Part shown: piece by piece, positions 13,474 to 21,240 of the stretch | Position numbering within the stretch: position 1 is the first letter of the stretch | How the letters are laid out: each line of letters begins with the position of its first letter | Source: a virus | DNA length: 24,484 bases | Virus record (IMG/VR): IMGVR_UViG_3300048590_001334 | Span: 1-24,484 of that record | Strand: one strand, 5' to 3' | The notes under the pieces: model-generated | What the model saw: only the letters and a program-made list of their open reading frames with translations | Databases searched by the model: none | Told to the model about the DNA's origin: nothing | Program-made: the position numbers and the translations under genes

Positions 13474-14949
13474 GTGGGCTGGTTTGCCAGAGTCTTTCTC
13501 GGGCGCAAAGACAAGGTTCAAAAAAGGGTTTTTGACGCCGCCAAGACCTCCCGGCTGCAGGCGGCAGGCTGGGGGGCTGACACCCCCTACGACAAAGACA
13601 TCCTCGCCTCGCTGTCTCGTCTTCGGGGCCGCTCGCGCGATCTGGCGCAAAACAACGACTACGTGAAGCGCTTTCTCGCGCTCCTCAACACGCACGTGGT
13701 CGGCCCCAAGGGCATTCAGCTTAGGTGCTCGTTTAAGGTGCAGGGCGAAATCGACCACCAGGTGAACGACGAGATCGAGGAGCAGTTTCGACGTTGGGGG
13801 AAAAAGGGCGTCTGCGACGTTACCGGGAGGCTTTCCTGGCGGGATGTTCAGCGCCTTGTGCTCCAGGGGGTGGCGCGCGACGGCGAGGCCTTCATTCGCT
13901 TTGTCTACGGCGAGCGCTACCCCTACGGTCTGGCGCTGCAGGTGATCGACCCGGCCCTGCTCGACGAGACGCTTTCCGACAGCAAGGGCGAGAGGCTCAT
14001 CTCGATGGGAGTCGAGCTCGACGAGTGGGGAAAGCCCACGGCCTACTACTTCAAGGCCGGCCGCGACACGGGCGAGGTGGTGGCAGGCCGGCATTACCGG
14101 CGCATCCCGGCCGGCGAGATCCTGCACGTTTTCATGCAGGACATGCCGCAACAAACCCGCGGCGTGCCGTGGATCCACACGGCCATGAGTCGCCTCAAGA
14201 TGCTTGGCGGCTACGAGGAGGCCGAGCTGGTCGCAGCCCGGGTGGCAAGCTCCAAGATGGGCTTTTTCAAGCAGACCGGCGGCTCTAGCTATGTTGGCGA
14301 CGACCTCAAGCCCGACGAGGAGGGGAGCGTCATCCAGAAGGCCGAGCCGGGGAGCTTTGAGCTGCTGCCCGAGGGAGTCGAGTTTGAGCCCTGGAACCCC
14401 GAGCACCCGGCCGGAAACTTCGGCCCCTTTGTGAAGGCCTGTTTGCGCGGCATCTCGGCCGGTCTTGGCATCTCCTACAACTCGCTAGCCAACGACGTCG
14501 AAAGCGTCAGCTACTCGTCGCTTCGCTCGAGTCTTCTCGAGGAGCGTGACCACTACGTGTGCCTGCAAAACTGGCTCGTTGAAAACCTGTGCGAGGCCGT
14601 CTACGCGAAGTGGTTGACGGGAGCGGTGCTTTCCAAGAAATTCACGAAAATCACGCCGGTCAACATGGACCGCTTTGACTCGCCGCAGTGGGTCGCCAGG
14701 CGCTGGGCCTGGGTCGACCCGCTCAAAGACACCAAGGCCAACATCCTGGCGCTCGAGGCCGGGCTCAAATCGCGCACAGAGATCATCTCCGAGCAGGGGA
14801 GGTCACTGGACGACGTCTTTTCAGAAATCGTAGCCGAGAAGGCCAAGGCCGAAAAATTCGGTCTGAGCTTTGGAGAGGGCAGTGAAGAAGATAGCGGAGA
14901 CGAGGGTGAGGCAGAGGCTACTGAGTCAGACGAGCAGTATCTCTCATAG
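13474..14949 (+). CDS. Phage portal protein, lambda family
   Basis: The product is 491 residues from GTG 13474. Features of the lambda gpB-type portal include SLSRLRGRSRDLAQNNDYVKR near the N-terminus, LLNTHVVGPKGI, the DPALLDE core, EILHVFMQDMPQQTRGVPW (residues about 210-230), and the late GISAGLGISYNSLANDVESVSYSSLRSSLLEER segment that forms part of the tunnel. The C-terminus is a very acidic tail (GSEEDSGDEGEAEATESDE). It forms the dodecameric gate through which the terminase pumps DNA. The next gene begins inside its last 68 bp. Confidence 0.95.
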   Translation: MGWFARVFLGRKDKVQKRVFDAAKTSRLQAAGWGADTPYDKDILASLSRLRGRSRDLAQNNDYVKRFLALLNTHVVGPKGIQLRCSFKVQGEIDHQVNDEIEEQFRRWGKKGVCDVTGRLSWRDVQRLVLQGVARDGEAFIRFVYGERYPYGLALQVIDPALLDETLSDSKGERLISMGVELDEWGKPTAYYFKAGRDTGEVVAGRHYRRIPAGEILHVFMQDMPQQTRGVPWIHTAMSRLKMLGGYEEAELVAARVASSKMGFFKQTGGSSYVGDDLKPDEEGSVIQKAEPGSFELLPEGVEFEPWNPEHPAGNFGPFVKACLRGISAGLGISYNSLANDVESVSYSSLRSSLLEERDHYVCLQNWLVENLCEAVYAKWLTGAVLSKKFTKITPVNMDRFDSPQWVARRWAWVDPLKDTKANILALEAGLKSRTEIISEQGRSLDDVFSEIVAEKAKAEKFGLSFGEGSEEDSGDEGEAEATESDEQYLS

Positions 14950-16783
14950 GCTCTCTGACCTTGCCTCGGGCGAGATCAACGACGAGGCCCGCACGGTCGT
15001 TTTGACGTTTTCCTCGGAAGCCCCCGTCGACCGGTGGTTTGGAAGAGAGGTTCTCGACCACGGGGCGCGGGCCGTGCGCCTTGCGAGGATCAACCGCGGC
15101 GGAGCTTTTCTCTTAAACCACGACCGTAATCAGCAGATCGGAGTCGTGCTGGAGGCCACCGTCGAGGGCCGGCGCGGCAAGGCGCTTGTGAAATTTTCCA
15201 GAAACCAGCTCGGCGAGGAAGCCTTCCAGGACGTCAAAGACGGCATCAAAAGTAACGTGTCGGTCTCCTACCGCTACCACGAGCTAAAGCTCGAGGAGCA
15301 AAAAAGCGAGGGACCTGACACCTACCGCGTCACCGACTGGGAGCCGCTCGAGATCTCGCTCGAGGCCGTGCCGGCCGACCCGACAGTCGGAGTCGGCCGG
15401 GGCAGTCACTTTGAAGACATCAACCAGCTGGGCGGCCCCCAAGAGGAGAGCGCCGCAGAGCCAAAGAGGGAGGACGTTGCAGTGGTGGTGGCAGCAGGCG
15501 CCGAAGACGAACGCAAGCGGGCGCTCGAGATCATCTCGCTTGGAGACAGGTTTCAAAAACAAGATCTGGCGCGCGCGGCCCTGATGGAAGGCCTCTCGGT
15601 CGACGAGTTCTCGCGAAAGCTCCTCTTGGCAATGGAGTCACGCCCTGAGCTGCCGGCGGCAGCCCCCACCTCGGCGCGCGAGAACATCGGTCTCAGCCGC
15701 AACGAGACCAAGCGGTTTTCATTTCTGAAAGCCATGCGCGCTGCCCTCAACAACGACTGGCGGGGGGCCGAGTTTGAGCGCGAGGTGAGTGAGGCCGCAG
15801 CGGCGAAGTTTAAGCGTGAGACCAGCGGCTTTCTCGTGCCCTCGGATGTGATGTTTGCCTCGCGCTTTGAGACGACGACAGCGCCGGGGTCTGCCGGCTC
15901 GCTCGTTGCCACCAATATCCCGCCTGGCAGCTTTATCGAGGCGCTCCGGGCGCGGCTTGTGATCCGCCAGCTTGGCGCCAAGATCCTCTCGGGCCTTGAA
16001 GGCAACGTGACTCTGCCGAGGATGGCCGGCGGCGCCAAGGCCTTTTGGGTGGCAGAGACCAAGGACGTCGAAGAGCAGCCCTTTAAGACCGACCAGGTGC
16101 CGCTTTCGCCAAAGTCCGTGGGTGCCTTCACCGATATCTCTCGCCGTCTCATCCTGCAAAGCTCCATTGACGTCGAAGAGGTCGTGAGAGAAGACCTCGC
16201 CACGGCCGTGGCCAGCGCCATCGACCTGGCAGCCATCGCCGGCAGCGGCAAGGACAACCAGCCGCGAGGCATTCTCTTGACCGAGGGCGTCACCAGTGTG
16301 CCCTTAATGGATTTTGACTTTAACGCCGTCGTCATGCTCGAGACGGCGATTGCCAAGGCCAACGCCAACTTTGGCTCGCTTGCCTATCTCACAAACCCCA
16401 GGGTCTCTGGCGTCTTGAAAACGACTCTCGTCAACGAGAACAGCAGCACCTTTATCTGGGGAAGCGGACCCGCCGGCCGTGGCATCGTCAACGGCTACCC
16501 GGCCGAGGTCTCCACCATCGTCCCCGACAACTTAAACGGCGACAAGAGCGCCATGATCTTTGGCAACTGGGCCGATCTGGTGATCGGCGAGTGGGGGGTG
16601 CTCGACGTCCAGGTGAACCCCTATCTGAAGGGCACCTCGGGTACAGTGCGCATCCGAGTCATTCAAGACGTCGACATCGCCATCCGCCACCCCGAGTCGT
16701 TTGCCTTCTACGACACCATCAAGCCACCCGCGGGGCCAGAGCCAAGTCCTGAGCGCGGGCGGACGCGGCGGGGGGAGAGTTGA
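14882..16783 (+). CDS. Prohead protease-major capsid protein fusion
   Basis: The product is 633 residues from GTG 14882, preceded by GGAGAGG; TTG 14870 is an alternative. The N-terminal 190 or so residues resemble S78-type prohead protease: H80 in FLLNHDRNQQIG, a Ser near residue 127 (KSNVSVSYRYHE) and a following EISLEAVPADPTVGVGR strand. After a helical, Glu/Ala-rich delta-like scaffold (about 185-280) comes an HK97-fold capsid domain: ETSGFLVPSDVM, GSLVATNIPPGSFIEALRAR, VTLPRM, FTDISRRLILQSS, AAIAGSGKDNQPRGIL, and a final RVIQDVDIAIRHPESFAFY. A single polypeptide thus supplies protease, scaffold and shell, presumably self-cleaving. It overlaps the portal gene by 68 bp. Confidence 0.92.
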   Translation: MKKIAETRVRQRLLSQTSSISHRLSDLASGEINDEARTVVLTFSSEAPVDRWFGREVLDHGARAVRLARINRGGAFLLNHDRNQQIGVVLEATVEGRRGKALVKFSRNQLGEEAFQDVKDGIKSNVSVSYRYHELKLEEQKSEGPDTYRVTDWEPLEISLEAVPADPTVGVGRGSHFEDINQLGGPQEESAAEPKREDVAVVVAAGAEDERKRALEIISLGDRFQKQDLARAALMEGLSVDEFSRKLLLAMESRPELPAAAPTSARENIGLSRNETKRFSFLKAMRAALNNDWRGAEFEREVSEAAAAKFKRETSGFLVPSDVMFASRFETTTAPGSAGSLVATNIPPGSFIEALRARLVIRQLGAKILSGLEGNVTLPRMAGGAKAFWVAETKDVEEQPFKTDQVPLSPKSVGAFTDISRRLILQSSIDVEEVVREDLATAVASAIDLAAIAGSGKDNQPRGILLTEGVTSVPLMDFDFNAVVMLETAIAKANANFGSLAYLTNPRVSGVLKTTLVNENSSTFIWGSGPAGRGIVNGYPAEVSTIVPDNLNGDKSAMIFGNWADLVIGEWGVLDVQVNPYLKGTSGTVRIRVIQDVDIAIRHPESFAFYDTIKPPAGPEPSPERGRTRRGES

Positions 16784-17127
16784 CACCAAAAGATGCCTTT
16801 GGCGAGGGGGACATTACCTTTTTTTTTAGAGGAACAGACCTCGTCCACCGGGGGGTGTTTGAGACCGGGAAGCTTTCCGGCAGAGAAGTGGCCGGCGTCT
16901 TTGACGTGAAATTCTTCGACGAGGCCGTCGGCTCGATGCGCGTTTCGGCCGAGAACAGCCAGTTTCTCGGCCTGACGAGTGATCTTTCGGGGGCCGAGGC
17001 TGGGGATGTCTTTGCCGTTGAGGGCAGGCGCTACCGGGTGGCCGCCTGCCACGACGACCTGACCGGGATGAGTCAGCTTGATCTTGCCGAAGAGCTCGAC
17101 ACCGAGCTTGGAGAGGACTTCGCTTGA
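16780..17127 (+). CDS. Head-tail joining protein (lambda gpFII-like stopper)
   Basis: The product is 115 residues from TTG 16780 (TTGA overlap with the capsid stop). The pattern of strands (ITFFFRGTDLVHRGVFETG; SQFLGLTSDLSGAEAGDVFAVEGRRYRVAACHDDLTGMSQLDL) parallels gpFII (117 residues), including the G-D-x-x-x-V/I...Y/W-x-V core strand. It would attach to the connector and receive the tail. The call combines fold pattern, length and position after the capsid gene. Confidence 0.7.
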   Translation: MTPKDAFGEGDITFFFRGTDLVHRGVFETGKLSGREVAGVFDVKFFDEAVGSMRVSAENSQFLGLTSDLSGAEAGDVFAVEGRRYRVAACHDDLTGMSQLDLAEELDTELGEDFA

Positions 17128-17627
17128 GCCTCGAAAAGGAAATCGAAGGCCTCGCAGAAGCGGTCCAGATGTCTGAGAAGACGCTCGAGGCGGCCATGGC
17201 GCGGGCTCTCTCGCGGACGGTGAGGACTTTTGCACGAAAGCTGGCACATGAGACGGCAGACGAGGCGAGAGTGCCGCTAAGGCCCGTGCGCCAGAGGATC
17301 AAGACGAGGGGGCGGGGGCTTTCGGCTACCCTCTCGATGATCACTCACGATCTGCCCTTGATCCTGGCAGGCGCCAGGCAAGGTCGGGCGGGAGTTGCGA
17401 CACGCCAGGGGAGGCAAGTCGAGGGCGCCTTTATCGCTCCCGGGCGGCTTGGGCGGCTTGAGCGCAAGGTCTACCGCCGGCTTTCTTTGGCAAGGCATCC
17501 ACTTCAGGTCGAGAAGGCAGAGCTGCACACGGCTGCCAGCGCGGCAGTCCTCAAGGTGGACGTGCGCGAGGCATTTCTAAAAAACCTGCTCCACGAGGTC
17601 AGATACCGCGGAGGCCTACTCGGCTAG
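17124..17627 (+). CDS. Minor tail protein Z-like
   Basis: The product is 167 residues from TTG 17124 (TTGA overlap). It is rich in basic residues: ARALSRTVRTFARKLAHETADEARVPLRPVRQRIKTR, followed by LPLILAGARQGRAGV and QVEGAFIAPGRLGRL...VYRRLS. This is the layout of prophage minor tail protein Z (lambda gpZ-like), whose relatives help join and complete the tail. It lies between the stopper and the tail terminator candidate, the normal place for a gpZ gene. Confidence 0.75.
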   Translation: MSLEKEIEGLAEAVQMSEKTLEAAMARALSRTVRTFARKLAHETADEARVPLRPVRQRIKTRGRGLSATLSMITHDLPLILAGARQGRAGVATRQGRQVEGAFIAPGRLGRLERKVYRRLSLARHPLQVEKAELHTAASAAVLKVDVREAFLKNLLHEVRYRGGLLG

Positions 17628-17632
17628 AGACG

Positions 17633-18088
17633 ATGTTTGGCGAGATCTACAAGAAAGTCGGCGACGAGCTGAGGCGGGTTTTTCCCAAGATCCCCGTCTA
17701 CGACGCCTATCCCGAGACCAAAAAGATCGAGAAGGTGCCGGCCATCTTCTTTGAGCTGACCGACTTTGAGCCTGAAGGCGACCCCATGACAGGCGAGATG
17801 GACTTTGAGACGCGCTGGGAGGCGCTGGCCGTCTTGCCGCCTGCGCGCGGCCGCCAGATGGTGACAGCTCGCGACATCGCAGCCCGCATGGCGCTTGCTA
17901 TTCATAACCAGACGTTTGTCGACTACGCGAGACAGGCGCGGGTTTTGCGCTGTGTCGACGCGCGGTTTGATCTTGCGGTTGCAGGCTACGAGGTGTGGTC
18001 TTGCGAATGGGTGCAGCTGGTGCGTCTTGGCGTCAACGACTGGGAGAGCTTGGCCATGTACCCAGAAGCTGCAAAGGTGCCGCCGTGA
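17633..18088 (+). CDS. Probable tail terminator (gpU/Gp37-like)
   Basis: The product is 151 residues from ATG 17633. Size, the strand pattern (KVPAIFFELTDFEPEG, METRWE-like strand DFETRWEALAVLP, then the helix ARDIAARMALAIHNQ and final strands YEVWSCEWVQLVRLG) and the position after gpZ fit a phage tail terminator, which caps the tube and sets tail length. I do not recognise a specific family with certainty; the call is from context and predicted alpha/beta order. Confidence 0.55.
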   Translation: MFGEIYKKVGDELRRVFPKIPVYDAYPETKKIEKVPAIFFELTDFEPEGDPMTGEMDFETRWEALAVLPPARGRQMVTARDIAARMALAIHNQTFVDYARQARVLRCVDARFDLAVAGYEVWSCEWVQLVRLGVNDWESLAMYPEAAKVPP

Positions 18089-18744
18089 CCAAAAGAAAGC
18101 ACGTGGTGCTTGATTTCACCGAGGAGGCCACCAGGCTTGGCTACCTGCCGTTTACGGCCTTTGACCCCTTCTCCAAGATGGCCTTTGACGGCTACGTCGG
18201 CGAGTGGGCCTGGCCGATCCTTGAAAAAAAGCTCAAAGACCCCGCCAAGGCCTCCCCCCTTTGGACCGTCCAGTTTTGCTCGGCCATCCTCAAGCTTGGC
18301 CTTGACGTCTGCACCGCCCAAGACGACCTCTACGAGTTTGTCACCAAAAGTGAGGCCTTCAAGGAGACGGCAAAAGCTCGAAGGAGCTGGCAGTTTTGGA
18401 CCTGGAGGCATTTTGACAAGCTAAGGGCCAAGCTTTTGGACCTGCCGCCTGAGATTCGCGAGAGAGCGCTGAAAAAGTGCTCCGACTTCGAGCACGGCTT
18501 TCGCGGAAAGCACAAGATTCCAAAGCCTAAGAAGGCTCCGCCACCGCCCAAGGAAAAGACCGCTAAGCCTGCGCCCAAGCCGGCAGCAAAACCGGCACCA
18601 AAGCCTGCGGCCAAGCCAACGCCGCCTCCCCCGCCAAAGCCGCGCCAGGGGGCTAGCAAAGCGCCCCTTGTCGTCGTGCGAAGAAGCACAGCGCCTGCTC
18701 CCGTCATCGTGCGCAAGGCAAAACTCACGGAGGACAAGCGGTGA
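18085..18744 (+). CDS. Unknown phage protein with a Lys/Pro/Ala-rich tail
   Basis: The product is 219 residues from GTG 18085 (GTGA overlap with the previous stop); the longer open frame back to 17995 lies within that gene. Residues 1-150 are aromatic-rich and globular (DFTEEATRLGYLPFTAFDPF, GEWAWPILEKKL, ARRSWQFWTWRHFDKLRAKLLDLPPEI). I know no family for it. Residues about 150-200 are KPAPKPAAKP-type repeats resembling histone-H1-like or TonB-like linkers, followed by a short basic hydrophobic end (PLVVVRRSTAPAPVIVRKAKL). The position between terminator and spike gene hints at a tail or baseplate role or a chaperone. Confidence 0.7.
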   Translation: MTKRKHVVLDFTEEATRLGYLPFTAFDPFSKMAFDGYVGEWAWPILEKKLKDPAKASPLWTVQFCSAILKLGLDVCTAQDDLYEFVTKSEAFKETAKARRSWQFWTWRHFDKLRAKLLDLPPEIRERALKKCSDFEHGFRGKHKIPKPKKAPPPPKEKTAKPAPKPAAKPAPKPAAKPTPPPPPKPRQGASKAPLVVVRRSTAPAPVIVRKAKLTEDKR

Positions 18745-19298
18745 CGGCGTTTGAGGCAGCCGAGATGCGGCGTCAGCTTGCAAGCCTTGTGAGCTTTGGC
18801 GTCGTCACGGCCACCCTGGACTTTGGCGCCAGGGCACGGGTCAGGATCGAAGGCGGCCTGGAGACCCCGCCGCTTTCGACCCTGAAACGGAGAGCAAAGG
18901 GGGACAACGAGAACTGGCCGCTCGAGGTCGGCGAGCAGGTCCTTTGTCTCTTTCCCTCGGGCTCGCTTGCGCAAGGGGTCATCCTCGGGGCTGTCATGAC
19001 AAAAGACAGCTTGCCGAAGGAGGATGGCCACCGCCTGAACTATAGCGACGGCGCGAGCGTGTCCTACGACAAGGCGGCCAAAGCCATGCGGGTCGTCTTG
19101 CCCGAGGGGGCAAGGCTCGAGGTCGTTGGCGGGGCAAGCATCGTCGTTAAGGCCAAGACGGTCGTCGTCGAGGCTGACAGTGTGGCGCTTGGCGGCGCCG
19201 ACGCAAGTGCCGGCGTGGTCACGACAGAAGCCGTCTGCGCCTTCACCGGCTCTCCGCACCCGCAGGGCTCTCTTCGCTGCAAGGTGAAGCATGCTTAA
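18741..19298 (+). CDS. V: Baseplate spike protein, P2 gpV-like
   Basis: The product is 185 residues from GTG 18741 (GTGA overlap). The N-terminal half is an OB-fold-like region (LASLVSFGVVTATLDFGARARVRIEGG; WPLEVGEQVLCLFPSGSLAQGVILGAV). The C-terminal half is a repetitive beta-helix pattern (RLEVVGGASIVVKAKTVVVEADSVALGG), as in the P2 gpV membrane-piercing spike. The family usually ends in a metal-binding H-x-H apex; here the end is GSPHPQGSLRCKVKHA, with histidines but no clear H-x-H. It starts the P2-order V-W-J-I-H baseplate cluster. Confidence 0.88.
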   Translation: MTAFEAAEMRRQLASLVSFGVVTATLDFGARARVRIEGGLETPPLSTLKRRAKGDNENWPLEVGEQVLCLFPSGSLAQGVILGAVMTKDSLPKEDGHRLNYSDGASVSYDKAAKAMRVVLPEGARLEVVGGASIVVKAKTVVVEADSVALGGADASAGVVTTEAVCAFTGSPHPQGSLRCKVKHA

Positions 19299-19476
19299 CG
19301 AGGACGAGGCCAGAGAGAGGATACTCGCCAAGATGAAAGAGCTTGGCTTCAAGCTTGACGCCGAGGGGGCCAGGGGCGCCGTGTTGGCCGATCTTCTTGC
19401 CGAGCTTGTCGCCTACATCGTCGAGAAAAACGAGGTCCAGGTCGACCCGGCAAGTGGGAAAGGAAAGTTTGGATGA
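19291..19476 (+). CDS. Small hypothetical baseplate-cluster protein
   Basis: The product is 61 residues from ATG 19291, overlapping V by 8 nt and the next gene by 4 nt (ATGA). It is acidic and helical (NEDEARERILAKMKELGFK, VLADLLAELVAYIVEKN) with a Gly/Lys end. No family recognised. The tight overlaps on both sides and its charged but ordered composition support it being a real gene. P2 has no counterpart between V and W. Confidence 0.65.
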   Translation: MLNEDEARERILAKMKELGFKLDAEGARGAVLADLLAELVAYIVEKNEVQVDPASGKGKFG

Positions 19477-19817
19477 TGTCGCGTCGCACGGGAAAAAAGC
19501 TCTCCCCCGAGGAGCACGTCCGCCAAAGCCTAGAAGACATCCTCACCACGCCTAAGGGCTCGCGCGTCATGCTGAGAAACTATGGGTCGAGGCTTTTTGA
19601 GCTGCTCGGCAGGGGGATCGACAAGATGTCGATCTTTACCGCTGTCCACGAGGCCGTCGCCCGCTGGGAGCCTCGGGTGAGGCTTAACGCCGTGAGGGTG
19701 CTCGACGGGCCAGAGGACGAGAAAAAAGTCGAAGACGGGACAGTCTCCATCCTGCTTGACGGCATCATCAAGGTGACAGACACGCCGTTTTCGCTCGCCG
19801 TGAGGCTTGAGCGGTGA
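19473..19817 (+). CDS. W: Baseplate wedge protein, P2 gpW / T4 gp25-like
   Basis: The product is 114 residues from ATG 19473 (ATGA overlap). The family signature is clear: VRQSLEDILTTPKGSRVMLRNYGSRL (P2 and T4 share the PGxRxMxxxFG-like motif), then helix IFTAVHEAVARWEPRVRL and strands with the E-P-R element conserved in gp25. It joins the sheath to the baseplate. Length equals P2 gpW (115). Confidence 0.9.
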   Translation: MMSRRTGKKLSPEEHVRQSLEDILTTPKGSRVMLRNYGSRLFELLGRGIDKMSIFTAVHEAVARWEPRVRLNAVRVLDGPEDEKKVEDGTVSILLDGIIKVTDTPFSLAVRLER

Positions 19818-20677
19818 AAGCTGGCGTGATTGATCTTCGTCGTCTGCCGGCGCCCGAGGTGGTGGAGACCTTGAGCTATGAGGCGATCAAGCGCCAGCTA
19901 CTCGAAGACTTTCGCGCTCGCTACGGCGAAGCCGTCGACCTTTTCGAGTCAGACCCCGCCGTCAAGGTGCTCGAGGTGTGTGCTTACCGCGAGCTGCTGC
20001 TGCGCGCCCGTGTGAACGAGGCCGCGCGTGCCACCATGCCGGCCTTTGCCCGGGGGGCAAACCTCGATCACGTCGCAGCGCGGCGCGGCTTGATGCGGGC
20101 CGCAGCCGAGACAGACGAGAGTCTCATTGGGCGGTTTTTGGACGAGGACGATCTCTTGTCGGCTGCCGGGTCAAAAGTCGGCTACATCGCTCAGGCCAAG
20201 GCCGTTCGGCTTTCCGGTGGAGGGTATGTCGTCGACGCCAACTGCGCCGAGGTGGGGCCAGCGCGGATCAAGCTTTGGGTTCTTTTTGACCCCAAGACAG
20301 AAGAGTCGGTGCGGGCGGCCGACCTGGCGCTGCTTCGCGACAAGATGGCCTACGTGCGCGCGCTGACCGATCACCTCACTGTCGAGGAGGCTTCCATAAA
20401 GCGCTTTCGCCTCCGTGCGCGCCTCAAAGTGCCCTACGGCGCCGACTGGCGAATGGTTCGCGCTCAGGCCGAGGCCTCGCTTAGAGAGCTTTTTAGGAGC
20501 CGCTTTCGGGTGGGGGCAAGCCTCGAGCCGTCTGTCCTCTATGCCGCGCTCCATGCCCAAAACGACGTCACCTCGGCCGAGCTGCTCGAGCCCTCGGACG
20601 GCGTCTTGTGCGAGGTCTTTGAGGCGCCGCTTCTCGAGGAGGGTGCGGACGGCCTCAAGCTGGAGATGTCCTCGTGA
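19814..20677 (+). CDS. J: Baseplate assembly protein J
   Basis: The product is 287 residues from GTG 19814 (GTGA overlap). Motifs of the P2 gpJ / T4 gp6-related family: DPAVKVLEVCAYRELLLRARVNEAARATMPAFARGANLDHVAARRG near the N-terminus, and the C-terminal KVPYGADWRMVRAQAEASLRELF region. It forms the baseplate wedge ring with W and I. Somewhat shorter than P2 gpJ (302). Confidence 0.92.
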   Translation: MKAGVIDLRRLPAPEVVETLSYEAIKRQLLEDFRARYGEAVDLFESDPAVKVLEVCAYRELLLRARVNEAARATMPAFARGANLDHVAARRGLMRAAAETDESLIGRFLDEDDLLSAAGSKVGYIAQAKAVRLSGGGYVVDANCAEVGPARIKLWVLFDPKTEESVRAADLALLRDKMAYVRALTDHLTVEEASIKRFRLRARLKVPYGADWRMVRAQAEASLRELFRSRFRVGASLEPSVLYAALHAQNDVTSAELLEPSDGVLCEVFEAPLLEEGADGLKLEMSS

Positions 20678-21240
20678 CCAGCCTTCTGCCGAAAAATTCG
20701 ACGCCGCTTGAGAGGACGCTCGAGGATGTTGCAGGAGAGAGGCTCGAGGGCCTCTCATTTGACTTTGCCTCGCTTTTTGACCCCGACACCTGCCCGCCGG
20801 CCTTTCTGCCGTATCTGGCTTGGGAGCGGGGGGTTGAGCTGTGGGACGAGGACTTTGTTGGGGTGGAGAGCGAAGACGACCTGACGAGGCGGCGCCGTGA
20901 GATCATCTCTCGCTTTGCCGCGATCAGGCGGCTGCGCGGCACCCTGGCTGCGATCGACTTGGCCATGGAGACCCTTGGCGTCAAGGCAAGAATCCGCGAG
21001 TGGTGGGACCACCCCGAGCCGAGGGAGCCCTACACCTTCAAAGTCATCCTACTGAGCAAGGACAACCGCCCCCTTGGCGAGGCTGAAAGACGCCGCATCC
21101 TGCGCGTTATCGAGTCGCTAAAGCCCCTGCGTGCCCGCTTTGACCTCGACGTCATGTTTGAGGCCGAGGCCACAGTCGGGGCAGCGATGTTTGCGCGGGT
21201 GACTCGCATCAAGCGTTTTGCCGCCGTCGTGGGGCGTTGA
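20674..21240 (+). CDS. I: Tail protein I (baseplate wedge)
   Basis: The product is 188 residues from GTG 20674 (GTGA overlap). The N-terminal STPLERTLEDVAG and PAFLPYLAWERGVELWDEDF are signature segments of the P2 gpI family (L-P-x-L-A-W-x-x-x-x-x-x-W), followed by RREIISRFAAIRRLRGTLAAID, which sets the tail-fibre attachment fold. It binds J and carries the fibre. Confidence 0.92.
   Translation: MTSLLPKNSTPLERTLEDVAGERLEGLSFDFASLFDPDTCPPAFLPYLAWERGVELWDEDFVGVESEDDLTRRRREIISRFAAIRRLRGTLAAIDLAMETLGVKARIREWWDHPEPREPYTFKVILLSKDNRPLGEAERRRILRVIESLKPLRARFDLDVMFEAEATVGAAMFARVTRIKRFAAVVGR

Noticed and set aside
13207-14406. 399-codon minus-strand frame opposite the portal gene
   Set aside because: Portal homology is unambiguous on the plus strand and the antisense product has no recognisable domain.
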